Source: Hyphomicrobiales bacterium | GTDB taxonomy: Bacteria > Pseudomonadota > Alphaproteobacteria > Rhizobiales > JAJFHB01 | Assembly: GCA_021775795.1 (NCBI GenBank) | Contig: JAJFHB010000045.1 | Coordinates: 1-10,178 of the forward strand | Direction: 5' to 3' | Length of the DNA: 10,178 nt | Shown here: piece by piece, positions 1 to 7,019 of the stretch | How the letters are laid out: every line of letters begins with the position of its first letter | Position numbering within the stretch: the first letter of the stretch is position 1 | The notes under the pieces: model-generated | What the model saw: only the letters and a program-made list of their open reading frames with translations | The model's database searches: none | What the model was told of the DNA's origin: nothing | Made by a program: the position numbers and the translations under genes

Positions 1-719
1 TAGCTGCCCGTGCCGGCGCCACCAACGATGTCACATTCGAGTCCGACCTCGCTCAGCATCTTCACCGTGTCAGCGACCTGCGTAACGGCGATGTCGATCT
101 TGGCCTTGCGCTCTTCGAAATCATGCACGTGCTGTGCAGCACCCTGATAGGCTTGGATGCCGGAGAATGTCAGACCCTCGCTTGCAGCAATCTTCTGGGC
201 GATCTCAACAACCGGCGCACCCCACTGCACGCCGCAACGGCCGGCACCACAATCAATTTCGACGAGACACTCGATGGTAACGCCCTGGGCACTTGCAGCC
301 GCGGACAGATCGTCCACATTGCCCAGATCATCAACACAGACGATGACACGGGCCTGTCCGGCCATCCGTGCCAGACGCTCGATCTTCTTGGGGTCAACCA
401 CCTGATTTGAAACCAGCATGTCCTTCACACCACCAGCCACAAGGGCTTCAGCTTCGGCAACCTTCTGGCAACAGACCCCACAGGCACCACCGTGCTCGAT
501 CTGATAGAGCGCAATGTCAGCCGACTTGTGGGTCTTCGCGTGGGCGCGGTGGCGAATATTTTTCTCGACAATGAACTCCCCCATGCGCTTGACGTTGCGC
601 TCGAAGGCATCGAGATCGATGATCAGCGCCGGGGTTGAGACATCTTCCAAGGCCATGCCGACTTCGGCAGGAACATTGTAACCGACAATGCGGTCTGTGA
701 TTTTGGTGATGGCGTTCAT
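1..719 (-). CDS. bhcC: beta-hydroxyaspartate aldolase BhcC, partial (C-terminus beyond left edge)
   Basis: In the BHA cycle this PLP enzyme condenses glycine with glyoxylate to give beta-hydroxyaspartate. I translated the minus strand by hand from the ATG at 719: 239 codons stay open to the window edge. The protein belongs to the D-threonine aldolase/DSD1 family (alanine-racemase fold, fold type III). It shows the family's PLP-lysine motif HAKTHK (residues 60-65, K62 the likely Schiff-base lysine), the CGVCCQKVAEAEAL stretch typical of DSD1-like proteins, and a GGAGTGS phosphate-binding loop near residues 229-235. An AAGGAA Shine-Dalgarno lies about eight bases before the ATG. It follows bhcB by 27 bases on the same strand, so it is very likely cotranscribed. 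By sequence alone it could be called a D-threonine or D-serine metabolising enzyme; the neighbours bhcA, bhcB and bhcR make BhcC the best call. The C-terminal zinc-binding part is outside the window. Confidence 0.88.
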   Translation of the reverse strand, partial: MNAITKITDRIVGYNVPAEVGMALEDVSTPALIIDLDAFERNVKRMGEFIVEKNIRHRAHAKTHKSADIALYQIEHGGACGVCCQKVAEAEALVAGGVKDMLVSNQVVDPKKIERLARMAGQARVIVCVDDLGNVDDLSAAASAQGVTIECLVEIDCGAGRCGVQWGAPVVEIAQKIAASEGLTFSGIQAYQGAAQHVHDFEERKAKIDIAVTQVADTVKMLSEVGLECDIVGGAGTGS

Positions 720-746
720 GATGTGAGTTCCTTTTGACTATGCCTC

Positions 747-1721
747 TTACATCCAGGGCAGATTTTTCAGATCGACATTGCCGCCGGTGACGATGACGCC
801 GACCCGCTTGTCTTTGAAAAGTTCGGGATTCTTGATGATTGTGGCCAGGGCTACCGCCGAGCTTGGCTCGATGACGATCTTCATGCGCTGCCAGGTGAGA
901 TACATGGCATCAATGATTTCTGCCTCGGTGGCCAAAAGCACATCGGAAACGTGAGTGGAGACAAAATGCCAGGTGCGCGGACGAAGGCTGACTTTCAGCC
1001 CGTCGGCAATAGTTTGCGGCGCGTCATCTTCGATGATGTGGCCGGCATGAAATGAACGGTAGGCATCGTCGGCATTCTTTGGCTCGGCTGCGTAGATCTT
1101 CGTTTCAGGCGCGACGTTCGACATGGCGATCGAGGTGCCTGAAATCATGCCACCACCGCCGATCGGGGCAACAACGGCCGCAAGGGGACCAACTTCTTCA
1201 TGCAATTCTAGCGAACAGGTTCCCTGCCCGGCGATGACACGATGATCATTGTAGGGATGGACAAAATCCGCCCCGGTTTCGGCCACCACTTCTTCAAGCA
1301 TGGCTTCGCGGGCAGCGGTTGAAGGTTCGCATTCGCGCACGATGCCGCCATAGCCGCGAACCGCGTCTTTCTTGGCATCAGGTGCGGTGCGCGGCATCAC
1401 CACGGTTGCTGGAATGCCACGCCGGCCCGCCGCATAGCTGAGAGACAGACCATGGTTGCCGGAAGAGTGTGTCGCCACGCCCTTGCCCGCTTTTTCCTCG
1501 TCCAGGCCAAACACGGCATTGGAAGCACCACGCGCCTTGAAGGCACCGGCCTTTTGAAAGTTCTCACACTTGAAGAACAGGCTTGCGCCGGTGAGGTCAT
1601 CAAAGAATGTGGAGGTTAGAACCGGCGTGCGGTGAACGTAAGGCGCAATCCGGTCACGGGCCTCCGTCACATCATCGAAGGTCGGAATGTAAAATTCGGA
1701 AGCGGGAACAGTGATATTCAT
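747..1721 (-). CDS. bhcB: beta-hydroxyaspartate dehydratase BhcB
   Basis: This cytosolic PLP enzyme dehydrates beta-hydroxyaspartate to iminosuccinate, the third step of the BHA cycle. The 324-residue product is a serine/threonine dehydratase-like protein (fold type II) of normal length for the family. Visible motifs are the PLP lysine K62 in AGAFKARGA, the SSGNHG substrate loop at 86-91 and the tetraglycine phosphate cradle GGGG at 188-191. The ATG at 1721 is chosen because it has a GAGG ribosome site five bases upstream and lies just after the bhcA stop (1729-1731). An in-frame ATG at 1790 would overlap bhcA by about 60 bases. Read without context it would be annotated as threonine dehydratase or a hydroxyectoine-utilisation dehydratase (EutB). 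Its place between a class V aminotransferase and a DSD1-like aldolase, beside an IclR gene, points to BhcB. Confidence 0.9.
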   Translation of the reverse strand: MNITVPASEFYIPTFDDVTEARDRIAPYVHRTPVLTSTFFDDLTGASLFFKCENFQKAGAFKARGASNAVFGLDEEKAGKGVATHSSGNHGLSLSYAAGRRGIPATVVMPRTAPDAKKDAVRGYGGIVRECEPSTAAREAMLEEVVAETGADFVHPYNDHRVIAGQGTCSLELHEEVGPLAAVVAPIGGGGMISGTSIAMSNVAPETKIYAAEPKNADDAYRSFHAGHIIEDDAPQTIADGLKVSLRPRTWHFVSTHVSDVLLATEAEIIDAMYLTWQRMKIVIEPSSAVALATIIKNPELFKDKRVGVIVTGGNVDLKNLPWM

Positions 1722-1728
1722 TTCGTCC

Positions 1729-2919
1729 TCACGCGGCTTTGGAAAGTGCGATCCGGGTTGAGTGCCGATAGTACTCCTGGGCCGCGGCAACGCCTGAACC
1801 CAGTTCGATGGGATAGTCGAGATCCTTCATCGCCATTTCAATGGCAGACAGTCCCGACAAGGCCATGACGTCTGTAAGTGAACCGAGGTGGCCGATGCGG
1901 AATGCCTTTCCAGCCATCTCGCCAAGACCGATGCCGAAGGACACCTGATAGGCATCATAGGCGTGGTTCGTCAAAATGTTGCTGTCAAAACCCTGCGGCA
2001 CATAGATGGCACTGACCGTGTCAGAATAAAGCTCCGGGCTTTTGGCACACAGTTGAAAGCCCCATGCCTTAACCGCATATCGAATGCCTTCGGCAAGACG
2101 GAAATGGCGGGCGAATACCTCGTCCAGACCTTCCTCGAACAGCATGTTCAGGCTCTCGCGCAGACCGAGACTGATCTGCAGCGGCGGGGTATAGGGAAAA
2201 CTGCCGTTTGCGTTCGCCGCCCCCATGTCCCTGAAATCAAAGAAGCAGCGTGGGCAGGTTGCGGTTTCACAAGCTGCCAACGCCTTCCGGCTGACGCCGA
2301 TGATGGCCATGCCGGTGTTCAGCATGAAGCCTTTCTGCGAACCGGAAACAGCAAGATCGACACCCCAGTCATCCATGCGAAAGTCCATCGAGGCAAGTGA
2401 GCTGACGCAATCCACATACAAGAGGGCCGGATGATCGCTGGCGTCCATGGCCTGCCGGACAGCACTGATGTTACTGCGAACTCCGGTCGCGGTTTCATTG
2501 TGGGTAACCAGAACCGCCTTGATCTCATGATCTCTGTCGGCAGCCAGGCGCTCGCCGTAGAGATCAGCCGGCGCACCGTTGCCCCACGCGCACTCGATCA
2601 CTTCAACATCGAGATTGTGGCGCTGACAAAGATCAATCCAGCGGTGCGAAAACATGCCGAAGCGTGCCACAAGAACTTTATCACCCGGCGAAAGCGTATT
2701 GGTTATGGCCGCTTCCCAGCCGCCGGTGCCACTGGAGGGGAAGGTAATGATCGTGCCATCAGATGTTTTGAAAACCCGTTTGAGATCTTCCAGCACCGGT
2801 GCGAGCACTTCCACAAAATCTGGAGCCCTGTGATCCATGGTTTGCACATTCATGGCCTGACGCAGGCGGTCAGGAATGTTTGTGGGTCCAGGAATGAAAA
2901 CAGGATTTTGGCCGGCCAT
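1729..2919 (-). CDS. bhcA: L-aspartate-glyoxylate aminotransferase BhcA
   Basis: BhcA moves the amino group of aspartate to glyoxylate, giving oxaloacetate (the cycle's product) and glycine (the acceptor for BhcC). The 396-residue protein is a class V PLP aminotransferase of the alanine/serine-glyoxylate aminotransferase type. It shows the N-terminal FIPGPTNIP signature, the cofactor-phosphate loop SSGTGGWEA (62-70), the pyridine-binding aspartate D170 in YVDCVSSL, and the Schiff-base lysine K196 in SGSQKGFM. The start at 2919 has a GGAGA ribosome site six bases upstream. It is the first gene of a minus-strand operon, followed after seven bases by bhcB, and it diverges from bhcR. A small cysteine cluster (C217, C222, C225) follows the active-site region; I do not know whether it binds anything. 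Serine-glyoxylate aminotransferase is the alternative call by homology, but the gene order favours BhcA. Confidence 0.9.
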   Translation of the reverse strand: MAGQNPVFIPGPTNIPDRLRQAMNVQTMDHRAPDFVEVLAPVLEDLKRVFKTSDGTIITFPSSGTGGWEAAITNTLSPGDKVLVARFGMFSHRWIDLCQRHNLDVEVIECAWGNGAPADLYGERLAADRDHEIKAVLVTHNETATGVRSNISAVRQAMDASDHPALLYVDCVSSLASMDFRMDDWGVDLAVSGSQKGFMLNTGMAIIGVSRKALAACETATCPRCFFDFRDMGAANANGSFPYTPPLQISLGLRESLNMLFEEGLDEVFARHFRLAEGIRYAVKAWGFQLCAKSPELYSDTVSAIYVPQGFDSNILTNHAYDAYQVSFGIGLGEMAGKAFRIGHLGSLTDVMALSGLSAIEMAMKDLDYPIELGSGVAAAQEYYRHSTRIALSKAA

Positions 2920-2930
2920 GGTGTATCTCC

Positions 2931-3120
2931 ACTTGACTTAACGCCATCAAAGAAACACACCAGCCTGGACTTTGCAATTTTACTGAAATATTTTTCTATT
3001 TTTGAGTGAAAAATACTATAGCATTGATTTATAACGATGAATCTTTTTCCATACCCGCAGTATTCAACGGTATTGGAATATATTTTTGCCAAATTACCTG
3101 CCATTTTCTAGGCGATCAGA
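2931..3120. promoter_or_regulatory. divergent bhcA-bhcR control region with candidate IclR-type operators
   Basis: This AT-rich gap separates the divergent starts of bhcA and bhcR. Two palindromic patches stand out. The first is GAAATATTTTTC at 2985-2996 (GAAA-N4-TTTC). Part of it, TATTTTTC (2989-2996), is also repeated inverted as GAAAAATA (3008-3015) with 11 bases between. The second is TTGG-N12-CCAA at 3073-3092, whose core GGAATATATTTTT resembles the first patch. IclR-family operators are often near-palindromes of the GAAA...TTTC kind, so these are plausible BhcR sites. BhcR of Paracoccus binds this same divergent region and responds to glyoxylate. A possible minus-strand -10, TATAGT, lies at 3020-3015, but no convincing -35 was found, so transcription starts are not assigned. 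Confidence 0.5.
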
Positions 3121-3136
3121 CCAGGAGTTGCGCAAA

Positions 3137-3973
3137 ATGAATGAGCATCCCCAAAAGCGATCTCGCGGCCGCCCCCGATCGCACGGTCCCGAAGATGCCG
3201 GTGGAACCGTACAGGCCCTCGACCGTGCCCTGCTCCTGCTCAAGGCCATGGCGCGGGAAGGTGCGGTCACACTGACCGAGTTGGCCCTGAGCGTCGGCAT
3301 GCCACCGTCATCCGCACACCGTCTGCTCACCACCATGCAAAAGCATGGCATGGTTGAATTTGATGAGGCGACCCAATGCTGGGCGGTAGGTGTTGAAGCC
3401 TTCCGCATCGGCAGCGCCTTTGCCCACCGCACGAGCCTTGTTGAGGCCGGTCGTGAGGTGTTACGGCGGCTCATGGAGGAAACGGGCGAATCCGCAAACC
3501 TGGCAGTCGCAGATAATGATTTTGTGGTTTTCGTGAGCCAGGTGGAAACACCGAACCCGATAAGGGCCTTCTTTCATTCCGGCGCGCGTGGCCATATGCA
3601 TGCCTCGGGCATCGGCAAGGCATTGATGGCTGAACTGCCGCGCCATGAGGTCGAACAGATCCTGCAACGGCAGGGCCTGCCGGAGTTTACCGAGAAAACC
3701 CTGACATCATCGGACGCCCTGTTTGCTGATCTGGAGAAAACACGCACACGGGGCTGGTCCTTCGACGATGAAGAACGCCACTCGGGGATGCGTTGCGTGG
3801 CCTCTGCGATCTACAATTCCTACGGCGAAGCGATTGCCGGCATTTCGGTTTCAGGACCAACGGTCCGACTGGCAGACGATGTGGTTGGCGAATTCGGCCC
3901 AAAAACCCGGCGCGCCGCAGCGGAAGTCACGGAATTGATTGGTGGCCGGGTGCCGTCGCGAAACACAGAATGA
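3137..3973 (+). CDS. bhcR: IclR-family transcriptional regulator BhcR
   Basis: This is the predicted glyoxylate-responsive regulator of the BHA genes. The 278-residue protein has an N-terminal winged helix (about residues 24-85, with VQALDRALLLL opening it and the recognition helix around PPSSAHRLLTTM) and the IclR effector domain (about 100-270, with the typical RCVASAIYNSYGEAIAGISVSGP-type segment at 219-241). A basic, AT-hook-like tail, RSRGRPRS (8-15), precedes the HTH. The ATG at 3137 is preferred because AGGAG sits nine bases upstream; a TTG at 3086 is in frame but has no ribosome site and lies in the AT-rich control region. It diverges from bhcA, as in the described Paracoccus cluster. 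The effector is inferred from that family and is not visible in the sequence. Confidence 0.87.
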   Translation: MNEHPQKRSRGRPRSHGPEDAGGTVQALDRALLLLKAMAREGAVTLTELALSVGMPPSSAHRLLTTMQKHGMVEFDEATQCWAVGVEAFRIGSAFAHRTSLVEAGREVLRRLMEETGESANLAVADNDFVVFVSQVETPNPIRAFFHSGARGHMHASGIGKALMAELPRHEVEQILQRQGLPEFTEKTLTSSDALFADLEKTRTRGWSFDDEERHSGMRCVASAIYNSYGEAIAGISVSGPTVRLADDVVGEFGPKTRRAAAEVTELIGGRVPSRNTE

Positions 3974-3989
3974 ACTGCGCGTACGTCGC

Positions 3990-4050
3990 TTGATTGGATG
4001 CGAACAATCGGATAATATACTATATCATATATTATTTTACGCCGATGAGG
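3990..4050 (+). promoter_or_regulatory. promoter and operator of the M24 hydrolase gene (13-bp shared motif)
   Basis: A plausible sigma-70 promoter is TTGATT (3990-3995), 17 bases, TAATAT (4013-4018). Directly after it lies TATATCATATATT (4021-4033), whose core TATAT-C-ATATA is a perfect odd palindrome. The same 13 bases occur, on the opposite strand, before the aminotransferase gene at 8247-8259. A protein bound here would sit on the transcription start, so repression is the simplest reading. The likely binder is the GntR/FCD regulator encoded at 5304-5978. A ribosome site (GAGG, 4047-4050) precedes the ATG at 4059. Confidence 0.6.
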
Positions 4051-4058
4051 ATTGCACC

Positions 4059-5225
4059 ATGGCCCCGCGTTATCCCGATTTCCCAAAGCAAGAGTTTGAT
4101 GACCGTTACGCGCGCGCACGCGCCATGATGGCTGAACAGAATATCGACGCCCTCCTCATCACGGAAAAGCTGAACTATGCCTACTTCTCGGGGCACCGTT
4201 CCTGCCAGAACCCGATCGACAAAATCCGCTCCTATATGTTTATCCTGCCCAAGGATGACGAACCGACGCTGATCACCATGCCGTTTGAGGTCGCTCAGGT
4301 TGAGGAAACCACCTATGTGGACAACATCAAAACCATCGGCGGCCTGACCGGACACCCGGAGTTTATCGCTGAAACGCTGAAAGCCGCCGGCCTTGGCAGG
4401 GCGCGCATCGGTGCGGAGCTAGGGCGCGAACAGTACTTGGGTATCAGCCATGATGGATTGCATGAGGTCATGTCCATGATACCTGGCGCCGAGTTTGTGG
4501 ACGCTGCACAGATATTGCTTGATCTTCGGGTGATCAAATCACCCCAGGAAATCGCCTTCTTACGTAAAGCAGCAGAACTCAATGCTCAGGCTCAGGTCGA
4601 CACATTTGCCCAGGTACGGGCAGGAATGACGGAAAATGAAGTCGCGACCATTCTGCGGACACGACTGTTTGAGTTGGGTGCAGAAGACCTGACATTGCTG
4701 TGCGTCGTATCAGGGGCAACGCCATCGACCGGCATTGTGCTGCTGCCAACAGATCGCGTTATCACCAAGGGTGAGACCGTCGGCCTTGATGTTGGTGTCA
4801 CTTACAAGGGCTATTGCTCCGATCTCGCGCGTACAGCATCTGTTGGCGCACCGTCGGAAGAGCTCAGTGAATTCTATGGCTTTGTCATGGACCTGCGTCA
4901 CAACTGCAATATGCAACTGCGACCCGGCAAAAGCCCGGCAGACGTGGTCAGGGTTTGCGACGAAACCCTGGCAGAGCGGGGCATGAAAACCATGGGCGTT
5001 GGACGCGTCGGCCATGGCGTCGGCGTTGAGACGACCGAATATCCCTCGCTCGCAGCCTTTGAGACGGTAACCTTTGAAAAGGGCATGGTGTTCGCCTGCA
5101 ATCCAAATTTTGCAAATCACCTGGGGTTCATCAATGCGGAAGACAATTGGGCGGTGACGGACGATGCACCGGATCTTCTGTCTGACCCGATTGCCTGCAA
5201 CGAAATACCGGTGGTGGATGCCTAA
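4059..5225 (+). CDS. M24-family (pita-bread fold) hydrolase, Xaa-Pro peptidase/ectoine hydrolase-like, with an altered metal site
   Basis: The 388-residue protein has the two-domain build of the M24 family: a creatinase-type N-domain (about 15-150) and a catalytic pita-bread domain (about 160-380). Family members cleave Xaa-Pro peptides, creatine, or the ectoine ring (DoeA/EutD). Of the five usual metal ligands I can place D244 (GLDVG), D255 (CSDLART), H319 (VGHGVG) and E361 (NAEDNWAVT). The glutamate of the usual EPG motif is replaced by N348 in FACNPNF. The N-domain lacks the LTGYDGWSF-like segment I expect in ectoine hydrolases, so I do not call it doeA. The ATG at 4059 has GAGG eight bases upstream. 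It is followed after 78 bases by the GntR gene with no obvious terminator, so the two may be cotranscribed. A small non-proline amide or cyclic amidine substrate is likelier than a general peptide, given the deacylase and transaminase nearby; the substrate is unknown. Confidence 0.75.
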   Translation: MAPRYPDFPKQEFDDRYARARAMMAEQNIDALLITEKLNYAYFSGHRSCQNPIDKIRSYMFILPKDDEPTLITMPFEVAQVEETTYVDNIKTIGGLTGHPEFIAETLKAAGLGRARIGAELGREQYLGISHDGLHEVMSMIPGAEFVDAAQILLDLRVIKSPQEIAFLRKAAELNAQAQVDTFAQVRAGMTENEVATILRTRLFELGAEDLTLLCVVSGATPSTGIVLLPTDRVITKGETVGLDVGVTYKGYCSDLARTASVGAPSEELSEFYGFVMDLRHNCNMQLRPGKSPADVVRVCDETLAERGMKTMGVGRVGHGVGVETTEYPSLAAFETVTFEKGMVFACNPNFANHLGFINAEDNWAVTDDAPDLLSDPIACNEIPVVDA

Positions 5226-5303
5226 AACACTTCGGCATCGCCAGCCTTTGCAGAATCGCGGCGCCGGTCTAAAAACACCTCTTGCGAAAAAAGGGGCAGA
5301 AGA

Positions 5304-5978
5304 GTGAGCGTTACGATCGATTATGGCGGCGTGCCAACTGAAATTTACCGCCGTCTGCGTGATCGCATTCTCAAAGGACACTTGAACGTCGGAGATCAGA
5401 TCAAGATTGATGCGGTCGCCAAGGAGTTTGGCGTCAGTATTATCCCGGTGCGCGAAGCGATGCGTATTCTGGCGGCCGATCATCTGATCGAGATCCAGCC
5501 GCGGCGCAGCCCGGTTGTCTCAGGCATTGCCCCTGGAGAAGCGCTGGAGATCGGGCAGATCAGGCTCGCCCTCGAACCGGTTGCACTTGCCGCCGCTGTT
5601 CCAAATCACTCGGACAAGAGCCTGAACCAGTGCCAGAAGATCCTGGACAAGAGCCGCACCAACAAGGACGACTGGCAAAACGTAGAGCTCAACCGCGAGT
5701 TTCATCTCGCATTGTATGAGCCCTGCGGCATGTCCCGGTTGATAAAGGTCATCTCCGATCAATATGACGGCCTGACCCGTTGCGCTCATTTCATGGTGGT
5801 TCGATCAGGCTCCGGGCAGGCAAAGAGTTATGCGGAGCACCTGGCTATTCTGGATGCCTGCCGCTCAGGCGATCTTGACGTTGCGATCGCCCAACTGACA
5901 ACGCACCTCGAGGCGTCCATCTCGAGACTGCGCCTGCATTTTCAAAACGCCGAGGCGGATGACGGCGTAACCGTCTGA
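5304..5978 (+). CDS. GntR-family (FCD subfamily) transcriptional regulator
   Basis: The 224-residue protein has a GntR winged helix (about 12-73; YRRLRDRILKGHL, then the recognition region VSIIPVREAMRIL) and an all-helical FCD effector domain (about 78-212). FCD proteins often hold a metal through Asp-x3-His plus two further histidines. Here the positions are N130, H134, H179 and H201, with Asn in the place of Asp. The start is a GTG at 5304 with a GGGG ribosome site (5293-5296) seven bases upstream. FCD regulators usually repress catabolic genes and bind carboxylate-type intermediates. The gene lies between the hydrolase gene and the aminotransferase-deacylase operon, whose promoters share a 13-bp palindromic motif, so it is the natural local regulator of both. 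No copy of the motif lies directly before this gene, consistent with readthrough from the hydrolase promoter. Confidence 0.85.
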   Translation: MSVTIDYGGVPTEIYRRLRDRILKGHLNVGDQIKIDAVAKEFGVSIIPVREAMRILAADHLIEIQPRRSPVVSGIAPGEALEIGQIRLALEPVALAAAVPNHSDKSLNQCQKILDKSRTNKDDWQNVELNREFHLALYEPCGMSRLIKVISDQYDGLTRCAHFMVVRSGSGQAKSYAEHLAILDACRSGDLDVAIAQLTTHLEASISRLRLHFQNAEADDGVTV

Positions 5979-7004
5979 TCAACCTTCGTAATCATTCAAG
6001 GTGAAGAGCAGCGTATCGCCTATTTCGCAAAGCGCAGGGTTGCGCTTACAGAACACCACGCCGCCCTTGTTGAAGTGAAGCTTTAGCGGTTCGCGCCATG
6101 GCTCGCGAATATTCCAGATGTAGCCGGCGAACTGCCCATCCTCAACTTCATCTCCAAGCTCGACGCGCGGCTCGAACATGCCGTCTGTGGTGGCGAAAAT
6201 GTAGTTTTCGCCACCTTGCATGGCCATCAAACGAACCTCCCGCTCGGGAGCCGGCACCTGATAATCGTCTCCCAGAACGCCCAACCGCTTAAGGCAGCGC
6301 TTTAGCCCCGCATCACCAAGATCGCGAATCCATGGCGTGATACGTCCAGCACCGCCAAGTTCTGTACTTAGATAGATGATGCCGTTTGGCGATGCTTCGC
6401 CTGAAAGTGTCGTCTCATGCACCCGGTCTCCGACACTGCCGAGAGGCGCTGCGAACAGTTTGAGGAAATCCATTTGCATCTCGTCCTTATCAGCCTCTCC
6501 CATGAGACGGATCTTGCAGGAGGGCCAATGGTCAATGGACGAGCCGGCAGAATGGAGGTCGAAGATTGCAGTCGACCGCGACACCAGATGGGTCTTGATG
6601 AACCAGGCGATCATATCCGTTGGTGAGCCATACTGGTCGCCTGGAAAGAGGCGGTTGAGGTTGGCCTCGCCTGTGTAGTCGAGCGGTGAGGTGCGTCGCC
6701 CGGCGTAGACTGCGGGAGCATTCGCGGCGGGTAGAAATATTATCTGCCCTTTGACGTCTTCTACTTTGAGCTTTTGAAAAAGGTCGATGATGATGGAGAT
6801 GCCCTCATATTCATCACCATGATTGCCGCCGATCAGAAGTGCGCACGGGCCCTCTCCATTCTTGATCGACATGATGGGAACCGGGAGCCAGCCATAGGCG
6901 GAACGATGGCTCGAAAACTGTATGCGGACGTAACCGTGATGGCGGCCATCCTTGTCGAGATCAACTTCACACGATGGTGCAAGACTTACTTTCGGTGTCG
7001 GCAT
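5979..7004 (-). CDS. DoeB/AstE-like zinc-dependent N-deacylase (aspartoacylase/succinylglutamate desuccinylase family)
   Basis: The 341-residue protein belongs to the M14-like aspartoacylase/AstE family, whose members remove an acyl group from an N-acylated amino acid in the cytosol. The zinc site is intact: H62 and E65 in GGNHGDEYEG, and H151 in FDLHSAG. The catalytic glutamate is E215 in LSTELGGAG. Substrate-binding candidates are AGRRTSP (101-107) and NLNRLFPG (115-122). The N-terminus (VDLDKDGRHHGYVRI) and the NHGDEYEG/GRRTSP/LNRLFPG series closely match what I know of DoeB, the N-acetyl-2,4-diaminobutyrate deacetylase of ectoine degradation. The ATG at 7004 has GAGGA six bases upstream. 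It lies 15 bases after the aminotransferase gene, so the two form an operon. Its stop codon abuts the stop of the convergent GntR gene with no base between. The true acyl substrate is not known. Confidence 0.82.
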   Translation of the reverse strand: MPTPKVSLAPSCEVDLDKDGRHHGYVRIQFSSHRSAYGWLPVPIMSIKNGEGPCALLIGGNHGDEYEGISIIIDLFQKLKVEDVKGQIIFLPAANAPAVYAGRRTSPLDYTGEANLNRLFPGDQYGSPTDMIAWFIKTHLVSRSTAIFDLHSAGSSIDHWPSCKIRLMGEADKDEMQMDFLKLFAAPLGSVGDRVHETTLSGEASPNGIIYLSTELGGAGRITPWIRDLGDAGLKRCLKRLGVLGDDYQVPAPEREVRLMAMQGGENYIFATTDGMFEPRVELGDEVEDGQFAGYIWNIREPWREPLKLHFNKGGVVFCKRNPALCEIGDTLLFTLNDYEG

Positions 7005-7019
7005 GGTGTCCTCTTTCGC

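Noticed and set aside
1722..1790. Longer start for bhcB at 1790 (23 extra residues)
   Set aside because: It would overlap the end of bhcA by about 60 bases, while the ATG at 1721 has a good ribosome site and gives the family's usual N-terminus.
1888..2400. 170-codon plus-strand open frame
   Set aside because: It lies wholly antisense to bhcA, whose active-site motifs make that strand the coding one.
3086..3136. TTG start for bhcR adding 17 residues
   Set aside because: No ribosome site, and it lies in AT-rich control DNA; the ATG at 3137 has AGGAG at proper spacing.
4059..5225. Calling the M24 gene doeA (ectoine hydrolase)
   Set aside because: The enzyme set fits ectoine degradation, but the N-domain segment I expect in DoeA/EutD is absent, so only the fold-level name is supported.
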